From Novakomyces olei (Eukaryota > Ascomycota > Novakomycetes > Novakomycetales > Novakomycetaceae), in assembly GCA_016906335.1 (NCBI GenBank), contig JADEYG010000007.1:248001-312000 (forward strand): a DNA stretch of 64,000 bases, read 5' to 3'. The position numbers and the translations under genes are program-made. Shown piece by piece: positions 21,918 to 32,800 of this stretch (position 1 is its first letter; each line of letters begins with the position of its first letter). Under the pieces are notes generated by a model. It was not told the origin of the DNA. It ran no database searches and saw only the letters and a list, made by a program, of their open reading frames with translations.

Positions 21918-22701
21918 ATGGCAGCAGAGTCTCCTTGGATAGAGGCAGGCCCACGCTCGGTAGATGTGCCACGTGACTTGACACGTACGGCGCTGCCAGA
22001 GCTTACGCATCTACGGAATACTATTGAAACAGAACTGGACCGTTTACACGCGATACTCGTCGAGGTAGATTTCTGTATTGGCAAAATCGCTTACTTATCC
22101 AGAATAAAGCGACTATGAGCGAGTCTGTCATTGACGCAGAGGGCTTTCCACGTAGCGATATCGATGTTGCTTATGGTACTAATTTTCCCTTTAAAATTCG
22201 ATGCATGCGTGTCTGACTTTAGTACGCCAAATTCGGAGCCAATTTGTGAGATTGCAAAATGATCTCAAGTCTGTGTCAGATGCTATTGAATCGCGGGTAA
22301 TGGCTTATTTTTCTCTGCCAGAAGAGCGGCGACCGCATTTTGATAAAGAAGCCTTTTATCGGCCGCAAAAGCCTAAACCTTTTGGCGTAGTCCGTACAGT
22401 CGAGAGCAATAGTCCCGCAGAACAAGCTGGATTGAGGCCCGGAGATTTGATTGCTCGGTTTGGTACAGTGAGCAGCACTACGCATAGCTCATTACAGGCA
22501 GTAGGGCAGTATGTGCAGGCACGGGAGAATGTAGGTTGCAATACTTTTGGCTATTGCTAACGCGTATAGCGAACTATTGCTGTACAGCTTCTAAGGGACG
22601 TTAGCGTGAAATGGGTCACACTAATACCACGGGCGAGCTGGGGCGGACGCGGGTTGGTAGGCTGTCATATTATACCGTACGTTACGAATGGACATGCTTA
22701 G
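21918..22701 (+). CDS. NAS2: 26S proteasome assembly chaperone Nas2 (PSMD9)
   Basis: PDZ-domain chaperone that binds the Rpt5 ATPase tail during assembly of the 19S base. Exons 21918-22064, 22103-22175, 22223-22530 and 22570-22701 give 219 residues. The N-terminal helical part holds ESVIDAEGFPRSDIDVAYVR, the family signature, rebuilt across the second intron. The linker continues to KPFGVVRTVESNSPAEQAGL, the start of the PDZ domain, followed by RPGDLIARFGTVSSTTHSSL. The C-terminus, reached after a 39-nt intron, is WVTLIPRASWGGRGLVGCHI IP, matching the conserved GLLGCNI end. All introns are 38-47 nt. Confidence 0.93.
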
Positions 22702-23073
22702 CATCTAAAATATCCCAATGAATGAAAGCATTATGAAGCAGCAGGTTTCTCGCACACAAAACCATAGAGAATATTTTAATTAGGATTAGTTAGGGTTAAC
22801 TCCCGAGATTCAGGATGGGAACATCTGAATTTATACAAGCATCAGGACAGTTTATAAACAAGGGTAAAATTGTATGATAATACATTTGTAAACTATAGAG
22901 TAAATATATATTATTTGTATATGTTGTTTGTCGTATTTACACACCAATACAACAGATCAAACGAGCCCAGCAGTACGGACTTTAAGCTAACTCGCTCCTA
23001 TTTACTGTCGCGCGCTTTCGTTTTCCAGACGTTGTGGGTGGGATCTCTCTAGTGTTTTACGCGCACAGAAACC
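22702..23073. other. intergenic, upstream of RHO3
   Basis: Spacer with one TTAGGGTTA telobox-like site; otherwise AT-rich and without a gene. Confidence 0.55.
22786..22800. promoter_or_regulatory. telobox-like TTAGTTAGGGTTAAC upstream of RHO3
   Basis: Lies 274 bases before the RHO3 start codon. One of six promoter regions in the window with TTAGGG/CCCTAA units; in other fungi such units bind Tbf1/Taz1-type Myb factors. Confidence 0.4.
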
Positions 23074-23823
23074 ATGAATTGTTTCGGACCCAAAAAGACC
23101 AAAGCTATCTATCGGAAACTCGTGATTCTTGGAGACGGTAGGGTCACTTTATACTACTGCCCTGTACAGATCAACGCTTACTTTTCCACAGGTGCTTGCG
23201 GTAAAACGAGCTTGCTCAACGTCTTTACACGCGGTTATTTCCCGCAGGTTTATGAACCGACCGTGTAAGACGCAACAGACCCTTCCTCTGTTAATAAACT
23301 ATAGGTTTGAAAACTACCTGCACGACATCTTTATCGATGGCCAACAAATGGAGCTTTCACTTTGGGACACGGCGGGTATACTTTGTGCTTGGCGTTTGCT
23401 CTAACCCGGACAGGACAGGAAGAATTCGATCGGCTACGGTCGCTCTCATACTCGGACACCCATGTTATTATGCTATGTTTTAGTATAGATTCTCCCGCCA
23501 CTCTTGAAAACGTGCAGACTAAATGGACCGCTGAGATTGCAGCACACTGTGAGGGTGTGAAGCTTATACTGGTGGCCCTAAAATGTGATTTGCGAGAGGC
23601 GCAAGATGAAGACGCGCCGCGCGGAATCATCGGCTACGAGGAAGGTGTCGCGGTAGCCAAAGCCATCGGCGCGGTACGGTACCTTGAGTGCTCTGCGAAA
23701 CACAACCGTGGTGTAAATGAAGCATTTACGGAAGCTGCAAGAGTAGCAATACAGGCAAAACCAAAGGGTGCATCAGAAGAAACGGAAAAGGAATCGTCCG
23801 GCTCAGGTTGCACGGTTATGTGA
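23074..23823 (+). CDS. RHO3: Rho-family GTPase Rho3
   Basis: Small GTPase for polarised growth and exocytosis (exocyst and formin regulation). Exons 23074-23137, 23192-23264, 23305-23375 and 23414-23823 give 205 residues. G1 is GDGACGKTS, rebuilt across the first intron. The effector loop FPQVYEPTVFENYLHD is rebuilt across the second, and WDTAGQEEFDRLRSLSY across the third. The guanine-specificity motif is present in the Rho3-like form ALKCDLR (TKxD replaced by LKCD), and ECSAK is G5. The tail ends GSGCTVM, a CAAX box; the terminal Met favours farnesylation. Rho3 is preferred over Rho4 from the VFENYLHDIF and IMLCFSIDS patterns. Confidence 0.92.
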
Positions 23824-24640
23824 AAGAAATAGCTCTATACAATACTTTTATTAAGATTCATTATTTTTATTTGCTAGTTGCACGTTTTTGTCGTCCTTAC
23901 TTTACGTCCTTTTTCAGTTTGCGTTATCCTATGGTTGGTCAAATTACAAGCCATGTTGGGTGTCATTATCCTTTTGCTCAGGCTGCGTCTACTGTGTATA
24001 AGAGCAAATTTGTTTTTGCTGCCTTTATTGTCCGAGTTTCTCTTTTGAATTATTAATACCGTGAAGTTTTCCCAATTGCTCCTTTCGCTGTACATGTGAT
24101 TGTCTTATTTCTTTGTTTCTCGTCAAAAGAGTTTCAACTATTTAAACCTCTTTAAGAGTCACAATATTTCATTGAGGGCCATGTTTTCAGCATAAGCAAC
24201 TACACCTTGCCCTTTTGGGAGGACAGAAATTATTTGAAAAGTCGTAGGAAATCAATATACAAAATTCAAAATGGTGTATGCGCTCTACGAACGATTGCTC
24301 TAGTAGTGTCTGCCAAAGAAATGAACGGAATTTTATGCTGCGAAAACATAATAAAGCAGCGTATCGGCTTTGAAAGTTGAGACCATATATTAATTTATAT
24401 TCTGTCAAAATACTTTACATAGACTTGTCACAACAAGCGTTATACCGAATTTTAATATCGCAATTTAATATTATAATTTAATATTATAATTTAATATTAT
24501 AATTTAATATTATAATTTAATATTATAATTTAATATTATAATTTAATATTATAATTTAATATTAAATTTAATATTATAATTCAACAGGAAATAATATAAA
24601 TCAGCATGTCTGTTCTCCACTTTGATACCCCAATTTTCGT
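23824..24640. other. intergenic, AT-rich, contains a 13-bp minisatellite
   Basis: An 817-bp spacer. Open frames at 23808-24056 and 24187-24408 look like chance. A tandem repeat lies at 24462-24580. Confidence 0.6.
24462..24580. repeat. 13-bp minisatellite (AATTTAATATTAT), about 9 units
   Basis: Near-perfect tandem copies of a pure A+T 13-mer with one truncated unit near the 3' end. The block ends about 60 bases upstream of the RPAP3-like start codon. Confidence 0.92.
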
Positions 24641-25747
24641 ATGGACATCAAGTTAAAAGGCAACGAGAAATTCGGTCGTGGTGACTTTAAAGAAGCGCTT
24701 GCGCTTTACGAAAAAGCAGACCAGCTCCTTCCAAATGGTATTATTTCATTATAAAACCATTCACATTTCAGCATCAGCTTCTTCCATTATTAACGCAGAC
24801 AGACGCCGTTGTGAAATCCAATGCGGCTATGGCCTGTCTCAAACTGCACGAGTACGCGTTTTGCTTCCATTAAAAGATTCGATTATGTCCAAATCTAACA
24901 GCACTTTATTCGTATAGATGGCGGCAAGCCAAGGACTGGGCGACCAGGGCAATTGCACTTGACTCGCGACACACAAAGTCTTATTACAGACGAGGATTGG
25001 CGAACGAACAATTGGGCCATTTAGGTCTCGCAGCCGAGGGTAAATATTTTGTGCTGTATTGTCGATTGACTGTAAAGATTTCAGCACAGTTTTGCAACAA
25101 GATCCTGGAAACAAGGACGCTCAGGCCGAACTGGAGCGGTTACGCCAAAAAGTATGCACAGATTTCCAATTAAACTTACCCAGCAGAGTCCAGTCAACGC
25201 GGTGACCCCGTCGGGGACTCGTGTAATAAAGATTGAAAAAGTGGCAACGTTGCCAGAGCAATATGAGAAGCTGGTGAATGGTCCAGTCCGTCCGCCAACG
25301 GAGACCCTCAGAGCCGTCTCCCTGTCACGGGACACTCCGGACTTGGTCTTTGAGCAGCCGCGGGATCCAGTACGGTTAGCCGCACTGGCGCGTGAAAGAC
25401 CTATAAAAAGTTTGTCAAGGGCAATGGCAATAGTGTCTGTACGTCCAGAGGACTTGATGGCCTGGTTCGGTGACGGCTCCAAGGCAGGAATAGAAGATTT
25501 CATACTTGAAGGCATACTTGAAGCTATTAACTTTGTGTTATGTGACCCTTCTGCAAGCGGGCGAGGGGACGAAACGGATATTGCGTTGCAGGCTTACAAG
25601 TTGCTCGATACTATTCCCTCCCTGCGAAGGTTTACAATTGCAAAGTATTGGGTCGAGCCCACTGTTTTACGGACAATATTTACCGCGCTAAAGAGCGTGT
25701 TGCCAGATCAATACGATACCTCCCACGTGCAGGCAAAATGGGACTGA
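24641..25747 (+). CDS. RPAP3-like TPR protein (R2TP co-chaperone candidate)
   Basis: RPAP3/Tah1-type proteins link Hsp90 to the Rvb1-Rvb2-Pih1 (R2TP) complex that builds RNA polymerases and snoRNPs. Five exons, 24641-24737, 24803-24857, 24918-25039, 25078-25151 and 25184-25747, encode 303 residues. TPR helices are rebuilt across every splice: KLKGNEKFGRGDFKEALALY, AVVKSNAAMACLKLHEYAWR, HTKSYYRRGLANEQLGHLGL and VLQQDPGNKDAQAELERLR. The C-terminal domain (about 195-300; LEAINFVLCD, IPSLRRFTIAKYWVEP) resembles the RPAP3 C-terminal fold. Phase forces the 3' sites at 24802 and 25077 rather than nearby AGs. The last intron is only 32 nt. Another TPR co-chaperone is the alternative. Confidence 0.8.
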
Positions 25748-25823
25748 AAAAAGCACGAGATATACTGAATTGCAATCTACATTTGCATATATATAAATAT
25801 ATTGTTTATACATGTACGCTCCC

Positions 25824-27437
25824 TCATAAGTTGAGCCGTTTCAAGCGAGCTTCTGCCGCAGCTGCCCGCTTTTCCCGCTCTATCCGTCGCCTCAGTTCCG
25901 GAGAGACATTTTGACCTGGACTCGGGCCCACTGAGGTTCGTACGCCAAGCGCCCGGGCTGTCGCCCTCTCTGCAAACGCCTTTTGCTTCTCGCTGTCTTC
26001 AACTTCCTTTACACGCGCCTCCAACTCCATTTTGCGCTCTTGTGCTGCATTTGCATTTTCTGACTCTTTTTGTTCTCTTTCCTGTTGCTCACGGGCATTT
26101 ACTTGTTCAGGCGAAAGAGGCTGTGGCACATGAGCCGCTTCCCAGTCCCATCGTGCTTCCCCGAGACGGTAGCGCGCCAGCCGGAAAGCGTCCCGTACGG
26201 CCCGGCCATTAGTAGCCACATCAAAGGCAGTCTTTCCCGCACCGTTAACGCGTGTTGGGTCGGCTCCATTTGCCAGTAGACTGGCGACTATCGCAGTATG
26301 GCCGGCAGCGGCAGCGTGATGTAGTAGTGTCGGCAAATGGTGATTTGCTAAGGAATCCTGAACAAGATGGAAATTGGGAGAGAGCAAACTGCTTTCCAGT
26401 ATTGATGACAGTAAAGGCGCTTTCCCCCGTCGAATAGCAGCCAGACAGTCTGTAGTAGCAACCTCTTCCGCTGACAAAGCGTGTGATTGTGAAGCAGAGT
26501 CCCTTGCCAATCGCCGGCTTTCGCGTTCCGCCTCCCTCTGCTTAGTGCGTGCTTCCTGTTTTTCCCTAATTTTTTCTCTCTCTTGTGCATTGAGATCATG
26601 GTCGGAAATTTTACTGTAAAACAGCTCACGAAAGCATCGCTCCAGCTCTGTTTGCGTAGGCCGTTTAGTGGTGAAGGGGAACCCTCTAACTTTACTACTA
26701 ATTTTACCCTTTTCATGAGCAGTCCCCGCGTCTCGCAGCGGGCAGGCCTCAAAGTCGTACAGCGTTTTTTTGTTTTGTGGGCCAGTAGCACGCACAAAGA
26801 CTAGCACTGATCCCTCAATATACTCCCTCCACTCTGAAAGCACTTGTCTAACTTCGTTGACAAGCGCCGTCTCATTGTACCGCCGCAGTGCACTTCCGGC
26901 TGAATGAATGCCGCCTTTGCTATTGTCCGCAGCCGCCTGACCCCCACCTTGCTTTCTCCGAGTAGTGTACCTGTGAAACGATTTATGAGCAATCGTCTGC
27001 GTTCCCCTCCCGAGCGACACGACTCTGCCTGCAAAATGGCCTCCGCCAATCATTATCAGCGTCACACGCTTCTCGTGCTGCCCAACGTTTTGGCACTGCT
27101 GCAGGCAAGCTACACTCGGCACTGATGGTCCGGGGCTGTATATTTCCGGAGGAAAGGCATTCTTGTAAAATCCATAGTATACATTGCCGGCACCTAAAAA
27201 CCAGACCATCGCATCCTTGCGCGCGGCCAAAGTGGCGGCACTTTCTTCGCTCGTATACCCGTCTGACTCACTGTCCCCTTCGCCCGCGTCTTGGCCGGAC
27301 GGGTCTACGTCTAAACTCGCGTCGGTCCGCCAATCAGCGCCCGCTCCTGCTGGCTTTAGAGTACCGAGTACATTTTCGGGAATCTGAAACAAGTAAAGTT
27401 GCCGCGACCGCCACGGCGGGTCTCCGCGTGCGGCCAT
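25824..27437 (-). CDS. VMS1: Vms1/ANKZF1 peptidyl-tRNA hydrolase of ribosome quality control
   Basis: Releases stalled nascent chains from 60S-tRNA complexes and recruits Cdc48/p97. Single exon, 537 residues from the ATG at 27437; the frame is open a little further upstream without another ATG. The N-terminus is RQLYLFQIPENVLGTL. The release-factor-like (VLRF1) domain has the catalytic glutamine, Q167, in RRKQGGGQ. It is followed by RYNETALVNEVRQVL, a charged coiled coil, an ankyrin pair (LLHHAAAAGHTAIVASLLAN) and a C-terminal VIM motif (RIEREKRAAAAEARLKRL) for Cdc48 binding. The N-terminal C2H2 zinc finger of yeast Vms1 is not found; the only nearby cysteines (111 and 115) do not form one. 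It is one of five apparently uninterrupted genes here. Confidence 0.93.
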   Translation of the reverse strand: MAARGDPPWRSRQLYLFQIPENVLGTLKPAGAGADWRTDASLDVDPSGQDAGEGDSESDGYTSEESAATLAARKDAMVWFLGAGNVYYGFYKNAFPPEIYSPGPSVPSVACLQQCQNVGQHEKRVTLIMIGGGHFAGRVVSLGRGTQTIAHKSFHRYTTRRKQGGGQAAADNSKGGIHSAGSALRRYNETALVNEVRQVLSEWREYIEGSVLVFVRATGPQNKKTLYDFEACPLRDAGTAHEKGKISSKVRGFPFTTKRPTQTELERCFRELFYSKISDHDLNAQEREKIREKQEARTKQREAERESRRLARDSASQSHALSAEEVATTDCLAAIRRGKAPLLSSILESSLLSPNFHLVQDSLANHHLPTLLHHAAAAGHTAIVASLLANGADPTRVNGAGKTAFDVATNGRAVRDAFRLARYRLGEARWDWEAAHVPQPLSPEQVNAREQQEREQKESENANAAQERKMELEARVKEVEDSEKQKAFAERATARALGVRTSVGPSPGQNVSPELRRRIEREKRAAAAEARLKRLNL

Positions 27438-27483
27438 ACCCTCTTTGCAACGAGCTAGCAAGCGTCTTTTTTAATGGCACGTA

Positions 27484-27625
27484 TATTTTATTATTTTATT
27501 ATTTTTTTTTTATTATTTTTTTTTATTAATTAATTTAATTATTAATTTATTAATTTATTATTATTAATTTATTAATTTATTAATTTATTAATTTATTAAT
27601 TTATTATTATTTTATTATTATACCT
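27484..27625. repeat. A+T low-complexity tract with TTTATTAA units
   Basis: Almost pure A+T for about 140 bases with degenerate TTAATTTATTA repeats, upstream of VMS1. Confidence 0.85.
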
Positions 27626-28050
27626 ATACAATCTCTATCAACATATATCAGGTTGAAGTTCAATGATAGGATCAATAAATTTATTATAACAATACTGACT
27701 ATGTTTTCGTCGTACAGCGATTAAAAAAGTATAGAAACAACGCTTCCCCACTTTCTACTGTCGACCGACCAATGTACAAGGTTTTTATAGTGGAGAATGT
27801 TGAAACGAGGCGGTATTTGTCCTGTAGTCTACTACTTTAGATGCCAATTAGAGCGGCAAACAAGTCTCTATCAAGCAAGTCTGTCAAACAAGTCTGTCAA
27901 ACAAACGTCTGCGTCCGTCGTACCCCACACCCACCGCTCTAATACCCACCGCGCTAATACTATTCGACACTATCCAGTGCAATGTCTCGGACGGCGACGG
28001 GCTTTGCAGGGTGTTAGCGTAGGGTCCGTTGGAGGTAATATTGTAGGGCC

Positions 28051-28058
28051 TATATAAG
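28051..28058 (+). promoter_or_regulatory. TATA box of the secreted-protein gene
   Basis: A consensus TATATAAG lies 32-39 bases before the ATG at 28090. If it is used at normal spacing, the leader would be only a few bases long. Confidence 0.45.
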
Positions 28059-28089
28059 CGTGGATACCAGACCATCACAGTCTACAATA

Positions 28090-28494
28090 ATGTGGCGGCT
28101 TCTTCTTTTGTTCAGTATCTTGTTACCGGCGCGAGCTTTGCCGTTCTATCTTCAAGTCTCGTTTCGTATTGAGTACAAAAAATGCGTCTATCCCTTTGTG
28201 TTTCACACAAGATCCATCGATCGCCATTGCATACGCCATGCGGCCCGAGTTTCGTGTGAGCAGTACTGTGACAATAACAATATCACTTACACGTACGGCG
28301 GCTACGATTCTACAGACTTCAGACTGATGCAATGCGTGCGCACTACGTACTATGCAAAAAAGCACAGGTCTCGTTTTATTGAGTACTGTTGTGAGGACGC
28401 AGCTACGCAGGAGGAAGAAACATTTGGACAGTGCCTAAGCCGGGATATACCACCGTCGGATTCATCGTCTGAAGACATAGGCGCAAGAAAATGA
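28090..28494 (+). CDS. small secreted cysteine-rich protein, unknown family
   Basis: An intronless frame of 134 residues. It begins with a clear signal peptide (MWRLLLLFSILLPARA, cleavage likely after A16). The predicted mature part has eight cysteines, at about 32, 47, 56, 60, 82, 100, 101 and 115, including one CC pair. It has a basic, Tyr/His-rich centre and a Ser/Asp-rich tail. There is no membrane anchor, GPI signal, or hydrophobin or CFEM cysteine order. The even cysteine number suggests disulfides and an extracellular or cell-wall role. Small secreted cysteine-rich proteins are often lineage-specific, sometimes host-facing, but nothing here proves that. A TATA box at 28051 supports a real gene. 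Confidence 0.65.
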   Translation: MWRLLLLFSILLPARALPFYLQVSFRIEYKKCVYPFVFHTRSIDRHCIRHAARVSCEQYCDNNNITYTYGGYDSTDFRLMQCVRTTYYAKKHRSRFIEYCCEDAATQEEETFGQCLSRDIPPSDSSSEDIGARK

Positions 28495-29064
28495 AACAAA
28501 TAAAATGGTTACTACAATCGGACTATTGACGATTCATATAATCGATGCGCAAACACAGAGACGTGGCAAAACACGATGGCCAGTAGTCGGTGATAAATAG
28601 CGATAAATAGGGTTGGTTCCGTTTGATCAATTCTTTTCAATTATGGGTATATGACACACTACTGTACTGCATCCCGGCATCTTGCAATTTCTTTTTTTCA
28701 AGACCTATCGGTAACTCAAATATAAAATTCAAAGTAAAAATTTGGCCCACTTGTGTACCGAAAAGTCTATTCATCCACAACAGAGTCGCGGCGATTCGAG
28801 CAAACACTATCGTTACATTGGCGACACGTCTCCTTCTACAGTTCTCCTTCTATAGTTCTATATAGTTATCCTTCTTTAGTTCTATAGTTCTCCTATAGTT
28901 ATCCTTCTATAGTACCCCACACACGACCCCCACTTTGGGTGTGCGCGTGTTTACTTGAAAGCAATGTATGAGCTCACCACTAGACTTTATTTAATTACGT
29001 AGGCGATCGGTGTTTATCTATTAATAGACTTGCCTCTGAGTCATACCTGTGAATCACGATACAA
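28495..29064. other. intergenic
   Basis: Spacer with several TTCTATAGTT direct repeats at about 28846-28910. No gene recognised. Confidence 0.55.
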
Positions 29065-29540
29065 ATGGCGGAGACGTCTCCGCAAGATCGACAGACGTCG
29101 GCGCAAACAGAGCTAAGCTCAACAGCGTCGAACGAGAGTACTACAGGTTTTGAAGAACCTTTTTCTCGCGAGCGCAATACTCAATTGGCGCAGTAAGCAC
29201 ATACACGACTGCCATTAGAATATGTCTAACATGGTTTTGCTAGCCCGGAAGCTGAAACGGGTCCTAACGAGGAATTTCCTGAAGAGCTTGTACACGTAAT
29301 AAGCACGATCTTTGCATTTTTTTTGTGTCGAAGTTTTCGTGCTTTGTTCACTTCTAACACGTATAGGACGAAAGCAAGCCACAGCCGCACCATAAAATAC
29401 CGGTTATCGACCAAGCACTGGCGCTAGGTAAAAAGACTGCGGGGTTTGTGCTACATAAGCCCGAGATGGTGGCAGAGGCAAACGATATTCGGACTGGAAA
29501 CCTCTTGAAACAAGTCACAAAGAAAGGGGCCGACAAGTAA
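29065..29540 (+). CDS. small conserved-looking protein of unknown function
   Basis: Three exons, 29065-29192, 29244-29295 and 29367-29540, give 117 residues. The N-terminal half is acidic, Ser/Thr/Gln-rich and probably disordered (MAETSPQDRQTSAQTELSST). The C-terminal half looks folded: IPVIDQALALGKKTAGFVLH, PEMVAEANDIRTGNLLKQVT, ending KKGADK. Both introns (51 and 71 nt) have good GT and AG ends and branch-like CTAAC sites, and the phases join cleanly, which argues for a real gene. I do not recognise the family. No signal peptide or membrane segment is visible. Confidence 0.65.
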
Positions 29541-29820
29541 AGCTGTGCCAATATTTCACGAGCTGCCGACGGTGGTTCCATTTGTGCCAGAATGCTATAT
29601 AGCTTTGACATTCGTGTTGGAGGGCCTTGTTTGATAAAGATTATTCCATACATGATTCTCCATGTTTGTGTAAACGACACGTGCTTAAACGATTGCACAA
29701 TTCTTTTGATAGATCGTTGAAACGTATTTGAAAAGTTTTCATTCTCCAGTAGTAATGGCTATATAATAAGCTACTCTTAATTATTCTATGCTGTTGGTAA
29801 TATGCTATCGTCCGTCCGCG

Positions 29821-32800
29821 TCAGTCCTCATTCTCACCATCGGATTGCACGTTTGCATCTTCATCGTCTTCACTCACAGTCTCGCCCAATGCCCGTAGTC
29901 TCGAACGATCTCTATTTCGTTTGCTTTCCAGCTCCTCGATAACAAGTAACCAATCATCTTCGCTCTCTTTTGCCTTCTTTGACACCTCGTCAAGCTCTGA
30001 TTGGAGACTACTAATCTTTGATTCGTATTCCTCGGTGCCTTTGCTTGCACCAGTGATCCTATCTTGAAGACTGCTGTTCTCTGTTTTCAAGGACTCGATT
30101 TCCTGCCGTAAGCTTTGAATCAAACCATCATTGTTGGATTCATGATGGTTCGGTTCCTCCCTCTTCTTGGCCTTTTTGAATGCTTCCTCCTTTTCTGCTA
30201 TTTCTGCCATTAAGTTGCTTATTTCTCTTTCCTGCTGCTCTCGTAGCAGCCGTTCGGATTTGTCCTTCTCGTTGGCTATATCACCCTTTGCGACCCGCTC
30301 CTTTTGCAGATCGGATAAAGTTTCTTGTTGAGATTTTTCGAGCTGTTCCAGCTTACCTCGTAATTCAAGGCTAGCTTGTGCTGCTTGCTCTAGATCACGA
30401 TCACGTGACTCACATTGCATTTGTAATTCTCGTAGATCATTTTCAAGCTTCTTTGATTTTTCTAGAGATTCCGCTCTTGCTGAGTTTAATAAACTTTCAA
30501 GATTGCTTCGTTCTTCATTGAGCCGTTGAGTCGACGATTTTTCCCGTTCGAGCTCCAACGATGCAGACTGAGCCGCGGATTGCGACTTTTCTAATCGATC
30601 CTTCAGATCATTAATGGCTTTACCTATTTCAACCTTATTCTGATCGTGTGAAGTGGCCAATGATGATATCTCGGCCAAAAGACGTTTATTTTCATCCTGC
30701 TCCTTTCGCAAATTAGACTGTAAAGCATTTGTTCGATCTTGTAAGCGACCTGCTTCGGCTTGAAACTGTTTCAGACTCTTGGCCATATCTGACAATTGCG
30801 ACTGAAGATCTTGCGATACCGACTCAGCTTCCTGTCTCTTTTTACGCTCGGATTCAAAATTTTTGGTCCAATTTTGAAGTTCGCGTTTCCTTGCTTCAAT
30901 GTCAGCATTTTTATCGTCAATCAACCTTTGCTTTTCGTCGTTATCTTTCTTTAATTTTTTAGTTTCCTGCTGAAGAGTATACATTGCCGTATTTAGAGCC
31001 TTCGCTTTTGCTTCCGAATTTTCGAGCCGTGACCTGCCAGACGAAAGCTGTGACTTTAATTGCTCAATTTCTTTGGTAAGCGATGCATTTGAAAGCTCTA
31101 CCATGCGTTGTGCTTGAACTTGTAGAGCCGAAATTTCATTCTTTCGAACCTCTATTTCCTCATTGCGCAAAGCTAATTCATTCTGTAGTGATTGTATCTC
31201 GATCTGCTCTCGCGTTGGTCCCCGAGGCTTGACGACTCGCGTTAACCCTGGACCCTCACTGAGAGCATTACGAAGCCTTGAATAATTGTCCTTGAAAAAA
31301 TCAACAAAATTAGAAATAAAAATGGACCTTGAAATAGTCGAGCCAGACATTAGTGACTCAGTCAAGCTATTATCATCGCCAAAAGACAAAATCTGAGTAA
31401 ACGATCGAACTTCAGGCAATTTGCGTAGGTAGTCGAGCCGGCCAACAATTAAATCAAATCCATTACGTTCTGTGATTTGTTTAAATAGTTGCTCCCGGGA
31501 AACAGGGGACGTTTCCTCCGTATCAAAGCCATATATTATGAGCAACAATAACGAGCAAAGACCCTGCACTTGAAGCCGATCTTTCATGTTTGGTGTATTC
31601 ATTTGAGAAAGAAATATCAACAGAGAATTCACAATTGCGCTGTCCCCTAAAGTGTCGGCAACTACGGGAGGGAAATCAAAGAACCAAACGGAAAGAAGCA
31701 TAAGATAGCCCGACGAAATTCTTGCATCAAAGTCATTATTCAGACAGGTTACGGCGTTTGCCGAGATGGTCATTGCCAGAGTGACAATGTCAGAATCCTC
31801 CTCTATTTCATCTTGTTTATTTACAACTTCACCCATATCCGAATCAGCAGGGGTACTGCAAAGGTTTTGTTTAAGTTCGGGTTCACCATCGATTAGCATG
31901 AGCAGAATCATACACGAAGCCCACACACTGGCCGACGCTGAGGTTTCGTCAATGTCAACTACAAATCCGATAACATCGTACCAGCTGTCTTCGTCCTCTT
32001 GCCGCTGTGCCACAAAATGAGCAGTCAGCTCGCCGATTAGTGAAGCACGCAATGACTTGTTCCCATACACTAGAGACCGGAATGCTTCGAGTGCCGATGA
32101 TCTTAAAGTACCAGCTGTTTCAGGGTCCACTAAAAGATACAACAGGGCTTGCACACAAGGTGGAATACCGAGCTTGGCGTCATAAAAATCCTGACTGTTG
32201 GAAGGCTTAAAGGCAACAAAATAATTTTGGCATTTCTCATTATCATCTAGGACAATGGCAATGGTAGTAAAGGCCTTAGCCCTTAAAACATGAGGCAATT
32301 GAGATTGATGGTCTAAAGCGATAGATATGAGCGAGCCCAGAATCCCAGAATGCATAATCGATGCTTGATTAGAGGGGAGCTGGAAGCCTGCATTACCTCC
32401 AAAGGCCTGAATTGTATCAAGTAGCAAGAGATAGTTGGCAAGCCAATCACTATCCCATATCGAGACGGACCGAGATTCGTGGGCATTTACGTCGAAAAGA
32501 TGAGCTAGAAGCTTCATGCATCCCGATTCCTTAAAGATACTTTGATTAGCTGAATTGTTGGCAAGCAGTGCCAACAAAAGTCGATAGCAGTCTGCAACTA
32601 CAACGTTTCCGGCTAACGGCCCTTCCAATTCGATGATGTGAAGCGTCTTTTCAATGCAACTTTCAAACGCAATAATCTTCTGTGTCTCTACATTGCTTCG
32701 GCAGAGTTCGGTCAACAAAAGTATGCCCGCATTTCGAATCGGCTCGGCAGAGCTGTCAAGAGTCTCAACTAGCTGTGAGATAGCCAGAGGACAAGCCATG

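Larger units (their letters stand above)
27438..28089. other. intergenic, divergent promoter region with TTAATTTATTA low-complexity tract
   Basis: Separates VMS1 (minus) from the secreted-protein gene (plus). An A+T-only tract at 27484-27625 is followed by ordinary sequence with short direct repeats (CAAGTCTGTCAAA twice at about 27880-27900). Confidence 0.65.
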
